A stretch of 9,939 bases of DNA. Source: Synergistaceae bacterium (lineage in GTDB: Bacteria > Synergistota > Synergistia > Synergistales > Synergistaceae). Numbering within the stretch: the stretch's first letter is position 1; every line of letters begins with the position of its first letter. The DNA lies in the NCBI GenBank assembly GCA_031274115.1, contig JAISQP010000166.1, forward strand, positions 1 to 9,939. The letters run 5' to 3'. Position numbers and translations under genes: made by a program. Below the pieces are notes generated by a model. The model did not search any database, was not told where the DNA came from, and saw only the letters and a list, made by a program, of their open reading frames with translations. Shown piece after piece: positions 6,086 to 9,939 of this stretch.

Positions 6086-7651
6086 TCACCGCGCCGCTTT
6101 TATATCCCAAAGGTTTATCCCGTTGTACGGCGCGTAGTTTTCCACCTTCGAAGACACAGCCACTACGTTGACGCCGTGACTGAGCGGAACCATGACCGCG
6201 TGTTCCGCGCTGAACCTCTGAGCTTCCGCCCATATTTTCTGAGCTTCTTCGACGGACGGGGCCGAGTTCATCCTGCTCAGCAGCCCGGTCAGCTCCGGAA
6301 TGTTGGTGAAACCGGTCCTGACAGGAGAGAGAAACGCCAGGGCGTTTGGCACTGGGACTATGCCGAGGTCGGTCACGAACATATCGAATGTCTCAGTCTG
6401 ATTGATCCTCTGCAGAAACGTCGCCCAATCCATCGAGTCGATCCTGACCGGCACGTCCAGCAGCGATTCCAGCGCCTGCTCGATATAAAGACAGCCGTCG
6501 CTGAACTTGGGGTTCGTCGAACACGTGACCATGACGACCTCTCTCCCCTTCTTGTAAGAGGATTTCGCTAGATATTCCCTGGCCTTTTTCACGTCCTTCC
6601 TGTTGAAGTATTCGCTCCCCGCCTCGGAGAACCACGCCTTCTGGAACGGCTCCATGTAGCTGGACGAGAGCACGCGATACCTCTTGTCGGGTACCTGCAC
6701 GCTCGCCAGTTCGTCCAGGTTGAGCGCCATGTTCACCGCCATGCGGAAATTTTCGTCAAGGCAGATGCTGCCGCTGCCTTCTTTCTTGTTGAAGATCAGG
6801 GCGTTTATCATCGTGGTGCCCTCCGTGAGGACGACGTCGTCCTTCCCCTCGAACAAATTCAGGTTATCGTAGCTGATGCCTTCCACTATATCGAATTCGT
6901 TCGTCAGCGCCGCGTTCACCCTGGTGGAAGGATCGAGGATGAAGTAAAAATAAGCGTCCTTGAAATTTATGACAGCCTTGCCCACATAACCGCTGCGGGG
7001 TTCGGCGCGGGCCGAGTAGTCGTCAAATTTTGTCAGATGGATGTACTCGTTCTCCTTCCACTCCACGAACTTCATGCAGCCGGTGCCGATATATTTCGTG
7101 TACCCGCCGCTTTTGTCCGCCGCCTCAACCAGCTCTTTAGTGGTGATGCCGGCGAACTGTGACGGATTGGCGAGGTAGTATAAAAACAGCGTGCTCGGCG
7201 CCGAAAGCTCTATTTTTACGGTCGAGTCGTCCACGACTACAAATTTTTCGTTCTCCTTTATCACGCCGCCCTTGACCGTCCCATTGATCGACGCCCAGCG
7301 GTTCAGCGAGGCGGCTACGTCCGACGCGTCCATTATCGAGCCGTCGTGGAATTTGACTCCCTTCCTGATCTTGAACGTCCAGACCTTGTTGTCGGCGCTG
7401 TGCGTGATCTTCTCCGCGAGCTGCGGTTTAGGCTCGAAATTGGCGTCCATGGCGACAAGCCCTTCGTAGATATACTGCCACTGGGTCCTGGCGGCCGTGG
7501 ACGTCGTCAGAATACAGTCCAGCATGGGCGCCTCCGTCGATACGGCCACTCGCACCACGTCCTTGTAGCCCGCCGCATCCGCTGTCGCTGCCGAAGAGAA
7601 AAAAACCGCCGCCGAAAGTAAAACGATGATGACCTCGATGCCTCTTTTCAT
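6086..7651 (-). CDS. Family 5 extracellular solute-binding protein of an ABC transporter
   Basis: This 521-residue protein should capture the substrate outside the cytoplasmic membrane and deliver it to the adjacent permeases. Residues 1-26 are a Sec signal peptide with a hydrophobic core and a likely cleavage after Ala-Asp-Ala (24-26). There is no lipobox cysteine, so the protein is probably soluble in a periplasm. The family 5 motif WTFKIRKGVKFHDG is at 91-104, followed by DASDVAASLNRW (108-119). Length is normal for DppA/OppA-like proteins. Near residues 422-440, where dipeptide and oligopeptide binders usually have a Trp-x-x-Asp-x-x-Asp-Pro type segment with a substrate-binding Asp, this protein reads DMFVTDLGIVPVPNALAF, without Asp-Pro. 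That suggests, but does not prove, a substrate other than a standard peptide. The ATG start has AGGAGG at 7664-7659, seven bases upstream. Confidence 0.94.
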   Translation of the reverse strand: MKRGIEVIIVLLSAAVFFSSAATADAAGYKDVVRVAVSTEAPMLDCILTTSTAARTQWQYIYEGLVAMDANFEPKPQLAEKITHSADNKVWTFKIRKGVKFHDGSIMDASDVAASLNRWASINGTVKGGVIKENEKFVVVDDSTVKIELSAPSTLFLYYLANPSQFAGITTKELVEAADKSGGYTKYIGTGCMKFVEWKENEYIHLTKFDDYSARAEPRSGYVGKAVINFKDAYFYFILDPSTRVNAALTNEFDIVEGISYDNLNLFEGKDDVVLTEGTTMINALIFNKKEGSGSICLDENFRMAVNMALNLDELASVQVPDKRYRVLSSSYMEPFQKAWFSEAGSEYFNRKDVKKAREYLAKSSYKKGREVVMVTCSTNPKFSDGCLYIEQALESLLDVPVRIDSMDWATFLQRINQTETFDMFVTDLGIVPVPNALAFLSPVRTGFTNIPELTGLLSRMNSAPSVEEAQKIWAEAQRFSAEHAVMVPLSHGVNVVAVSSKVENYAPYNGINLWDIKAAR

Positions 7652-7658
7652 GATGAAA

Positions 7659-7664
7659 CCTCCT
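7659..7664 (-). promoter_or_regulatory. Consensus ribosome binding site of the solute-binding protein gene
   Basis: A perfect AGGAGG on the minus strand, seven bases before ATG 7651. It suggests high expression of the binding protein relative to its neighbours, as is common for periplasmic binding proteins. Confidence 0.8.
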
Positions 7665-7671
7665 GCTGATA

Positions 7672-7687
7672 GAATTTTTTAAAATTC
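7672..7687 (-). repeat. AT-rich inverted repeat in the 87-bp gap before the binding protein gene
   Basis: The minus strand reads GAATTTT-AA-AAAATTC, a seven-base perfect inverted repeat around two bases. It sits just upstream of the binding protein's ribosome site, in the widest gap of the operon (7652-7738). It could be an operator for an internal control point or a weak RNA hairpin, or it may be chance in an AT-rich stretch. It is too AT-rich to be a typical terminator stem, and the rest of the gap shows no clear promoter. Confidence 0.3.
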
Positions 7688-7738
7688 ACGGAAACTCTTC
7701 TTAAACCGCAAAGACATTCGATGGCTCGCGCCCCGGCG

Positions 7739-9187
7739 TTAATCCCTCAATGGGAAGCTCATCGGCGAAAACTGCCAATGGGTAAGGCCGGCGCAATGCG
7801 CGCGCGGATAGAGTTCCAACGCGCGGTCGTATCCCTCCTGGGCCTTGTTCACGATTTTTTCCAGGTCGATATTCACGGGCAAACCGTCGCGCACGATTCG
7901 CTCCCCGTTCACGATGACGGAGGAGACATCGCTGCCCGAGGCCGAGTAGACTATCGTCTTTATCGGGTCGCGAACCGGAGTGCAGTCGGTGTTCAAGGTG
8001 TCGATAAGAACGATATCAGCCTTGCATCCAGGCTCCAGCCTGCCGAGATCGCTTCTGTGAAGGGCCCTGGCGCCGTCTGTCGTGGCGGCGTTGAATACCG
8101 TCGCGGCCGTTCCCTTCAAAGGATTACCCCCCTCGGCTATTTTGCAGAAAACCGCCGCGTAACGCATTTCCATCACGATATCGAGCGGCATGGTATCCGT
8201 GCCTATGCCCATATTGATACCCATGTCGTGATATTTCTGGAACGACTCCAACAGCATGCCTCTCCGTCCGAAGCTCAGGGGACAATGCATGACGTGAGTG
8301 CCGTCGTCCGCTATGAGCTCCAGCTCGCCCTCCAGTTTCATCGTATTCATGCTGTGCCCTGACGGCATGAAATAGTGCCCGTAATGCACGTTGGGACCGC
8401 AGATGCCGTGGTCATGCAGAAAATGAGCGGGCGTCACGCCGTACGTCTGAGTTATGTGGAGATATTCGACGATGCTCTGGGCCGCGTGTATACAGCAAAT
8501 GAGGTCGCCGTCCGACCTCAGTATCCCCGCCGCCTCGTCCAGCAGCTCCGGCGAACAGGTATCGGCCTGGTTCAACGACATCGCGATGGTCATGCGCCCG
8601 TCGAACGCCCCGTCGTACTTCGCGCGCAGTTCCATAGCCGCGTGAAGATCCTCGAAATCCTTGCCCTTCGGCTTCGGGGCATAAGTCACGCTCTTTCCGT
8701 CCTGAGAGGTGAAACGGGTGGTGGAGGCCCCGTGTCCGTAGACGACTCTCAATCCGCTCTCGCCGAGCGTCTTGACTACGTCGTCAAGTCCGTACCCCTG
8801 ATGAAATACGGTCGTCGTCCCCTTTGACATGAGTTCGGCTATCGCCAGCTCGAACATGGCGCGCTCGTCCTCGGGAGCGACCTGGAGCGGGCGCGCCATC
8901 CTGAAGAGCCCCGACATATAGTGGAAAGGACTTCCGGTGTCCGGCAGGATATTCCTCTCGAGACACGCGCCCTGGAGATGGACGTGAAGATTCAGGAATC
9001 CCGGACTGACGATGGCGCGTTTCGCGTCTATCTTTTCGTCCGCCTGTCCCCCGTACTTTTTCCCCACGAACAGTATCGTATCGTCTCTGTAGGCAACTTC
9101 CCCGTCCGGCATAATATAGTGCTCGTCGTTTTCGCATCCTATGACAAAAGACGCGTTGTGTATCAGGGTAGTTTTCCCCTTCATCAC
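7739..9187 (-). CDS. Metal-dependent amidohydrolase, TRZ/ATZ (chlorohydrolase/deaminase) type, substrate unknown
   Basis: This cytoplasmic hydrolase has about 482 residues, near the usual 440-480 of the TRZ/ATZ group, whose members remove amino or other groups from N-heterocycles and related compounds, often releasing ammonia. In order: a small N-terminal beta part; the metal motif His68-Val-His70 after SPGFLNL; the third metal ligand His234 in CIHAAQS; a fourth His271 in VHYGHYF; HCPLSFG (301-307); the metal Asp331 in GIGTD; and the family's C-terminal motif LGRLEPGCKADIVLID (381-396). Gln237 stands where most relatives have the catalytic Glu (HxxE). There is no signal peptide. The start is GTG at 9187-9185 or the ATG directly after it (9184), behind a run of six G; numbering here is from GTG. 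It lies 20 bp after a second copy and 87 bp before the binding protein. The specific substrate is not recognisable. Confidence 0.88.
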   Translation of the reverse strand: MMKGKTTLIHNASFVIGCENDEHYIMPDGEVAYRDDTILFVGKKYGGQADEKIDAKRAIVSPGFLNLHVHLQGACLERNILPDTGSPFHYMSGLFRMARPLQVAPEDERAMFELAIAELMSKGTTTVFHQGYGLDDVVKTLGESGLRVVYGHGASTTRFTSQDGKSVTYAPKPKGKDFEDLHAAMELRAKYDGAFDGRMTIAMSLNQADTCSPELLDEAAGILRSDGDLICCIHAAQSIVEYLHITQTYGVTPAHFLHDHGICGPNVHYGHYFMPSGHSMNTMKLEGELELIADDGTHVMHCPLSFGRRGMLLESFQKYHDMGINMGIGTDTMPLDIVMEMRYAAVFCKIAEGGNPLKGTAATVFNAATTDGARALHRSDLGRLEPGCKADIVLIDTLNTDCTPVRDPIKTIVYSASGSDVSSVIVNGERIVRDGLPVNIDLEKIVNKAQEGYDRALELYPRAHCAGLTHWQFSPMSFPLRD

Positions 9188-9189
9188 AT

Positions 9190-9195
9190 CACCCC
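9190..9195 (-). promoter_or_regulatory. G-rich ribosome binding site shared by two adjacent start codons of the amidohydrolase
   Basis: The minus strand reads AAGGGGGG just before TGATGTGATG. A GTG (9187) and the ATG that directly follows it (9184) are in the same frame. The ATG has the more usual spacing of about seven bases from the end of the G run. The choice changes the protein by one residue only. Confidence 0.45.
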
Positions 9196-9207
9196 CCTTC
9201 GCGCCGC

Positions 9208-9939
9208 TTATTCGTATCTCACCGGAAAACTCATCGGCGAGACCTCGATGTGCGACTTGCCGTCCCAGTGATTTTTCGCGAACCCCTTCATCAGCGTGTC
9301 CTGAGCCGCCTGCATTTCGCGGAGCAGTTTTTCCGTATCGAGAGTTTTGGCGCCGGATTCGTCCGCTATTTCAACCCCGTCCACGATGACCCTGGATACG
9401 TTTCGGCCCGTCGCAGTGAACACGATCGTCTTCACGGGATCACGCATCGGCGTACAGTCGAGGTTTTTGATGTCGATAAAAATAATGTCGGCTTTGCACC
9501 CCGGCGCCAGCCTGCCAAGGTCCTGGCGATGCAGTGCTTTTGCCCCGTCTATGGTTGCGGCGTTGAATATGTCCGACGCTTTTCCCGTAAGCGGGTTGCC
9601 CCGCTCGGCGGATTTGCAGAAAATCGCCGCCCACCTCATCTCCATCAGCATGTCGAGCGAAACGGTATCAGTACCGATCCCCATGTTGATCCCCAAATCG
9701 TGATACTTCTGGAATGATTCGAGGATAAAACCGCGCCGCCCGAAACTCCACGGGCAATGAACGACGTTTGTTCCGTCCTTTGCGATCGTTTCGAGTTCGT
9801 TCCCCAGCAGCATGGCGTTCATGTGATGTCCTCTCGGCATGAAGTAGTGACCGTAATGGACCCTGGGGCCGCATATACCGCAAGAGTGAAGAAAATCAGC
9901 GGGAGTGGCGCCGTAGGTCTGAGCGATGAAAATATATTC
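9208..9939 (-). CDS. Second, paralogous TRZ/ATZ-type amidohydrolase, C-terminal 243 residues (cut by right window edge)
   Basis: The frame is open to the right edge and ends with TAA at 9210-9208, so the N-terminal half lies outside the window. The visible part aligns without large gaps to residues 241-482 of the next gene, with around 60% identity by eye. It shares VHYGHYFMP (fourth metal His), HCPWSFGRRG, GIGTDT (metal Asp), GNPLTGKAS, LGRLAPGCKADIIFID and the C-terminal SPMSFP motif. The two are therefore a tandem duplication that has clearly diverged. The largest differences lie in the last 60 residues before SPMSFP and in the segment after GTDT (VSLD against MPLD), which may alter specificity. 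The 20-bp spacing to the next gene indicates co-transcription. The HxH and HxxE/Q motifs cannot be inspected here. Confidence 0.88.
   Translation of the reverse strand, partial: EYIFIAQTYGATPADFLHSCGICGPRVHYGHYFMPRGHHMNAMLLGNELETIAKDGTNVVHCPWSFGRRGFILESFQKYHDLGINMGIGTDTVSLDMLMEMRWAAIFCKSAERGNPLTGKASDIFNAATIDGAKALHRQDLGRLAPGCKADIIFIDIKNLDCTPMRDPVKTIVFTATGRNVSRVIVDGVEIADESGAKTLDTEKLLREMQAAQDTLMKGFAKNHWDGKSHIEVSPMSFPVRYE

Noticed and set aside
5780..6571. A 263-codon plus-strand open frame crossing the binding protein/permease junction
   Set aside because: It runs across two well-supported minus-strand genes and their ribosome site and has a composition typical of antisense frames. There is no motif.
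2132..7651. Naming the ABC transporter as a dipeptide, nickel or glutathione importer
   Set aside because: These systems share the same subunit families. Nothing in the binding protein identifies the ligand, and the dipeptide-type Asp-Pro motif is missing.
1..9939. CRISPR arrays, tRNA or rRNA genes, insertion sequences and phage attachment sites
   Set aside because: No regular repeats, cloverleaf-like segments, transposase motifs or terminal inverted repeats were seen. Nearly all of the window is accounted for by minus-strand genes.

Overview
The window is about 9.9 kb of ordinary chromosomal DNA with moderately high GC content. Every gene I can support lies on the minus strand, so transcription runs from right to left. 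The solute-binding protein has a plain Sec signal peptide and no lipobox, which points to a diderm (outer-membrane) cell. The mix of an oligopeptide/dipeptide-type ABC transporter, TRZ/ATZ-like amidohydrolases, several strong GGAGG ribosome sites and a cysteine-rich ammonium channel fits an anaerobic nitrogen-compound or amino-acid fermenter. Synergistota would be my first guess, but that is inference and no marker gene is present.

In transcription order the window holds: the 3' part of an amidohydrolase cut by the right edge (9939-9208); a complete, closely related amidohydrolase (9187-7739); a family 5 solute-binding protein (7651-6086); two DppB/DppC-type permeases (6042-5083 and 5065-4178); two DppD/DppF-type ATPases (4156-3173 and 3133-2132); and an ammonium transporter fused at its C-terminus to a complete P-II protein (2108-426). 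Gaps between these genes are about 17 to 43 bp, except for 87 bp before the binding protein. No terminator hairpin is visible between them, so they look like one operon. After a 211-bp gap with a candidate promoter comes the 5' part of a small lipoprotein gene (214-1), cut by the left edge.

My reading is that the transporter imports a nitrogen-containing small molecule, the two amidohydrolases act on it in the cytoplasm, and the Amt-P-II fusion moves and senses ammonium linked to that catabolism. Two details support a non-standard system. The binding protein lacks the Asp-Pro motif that dipeptide-binding relatives use to hold the substrate amino group. The P-II domain has lost the uridylylated tyrosine (Arg at that place) but keeps the arginine that plugs the Amt pore in AmtB-GlnK complexes. 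The substrate cannot be named from sequence alone.
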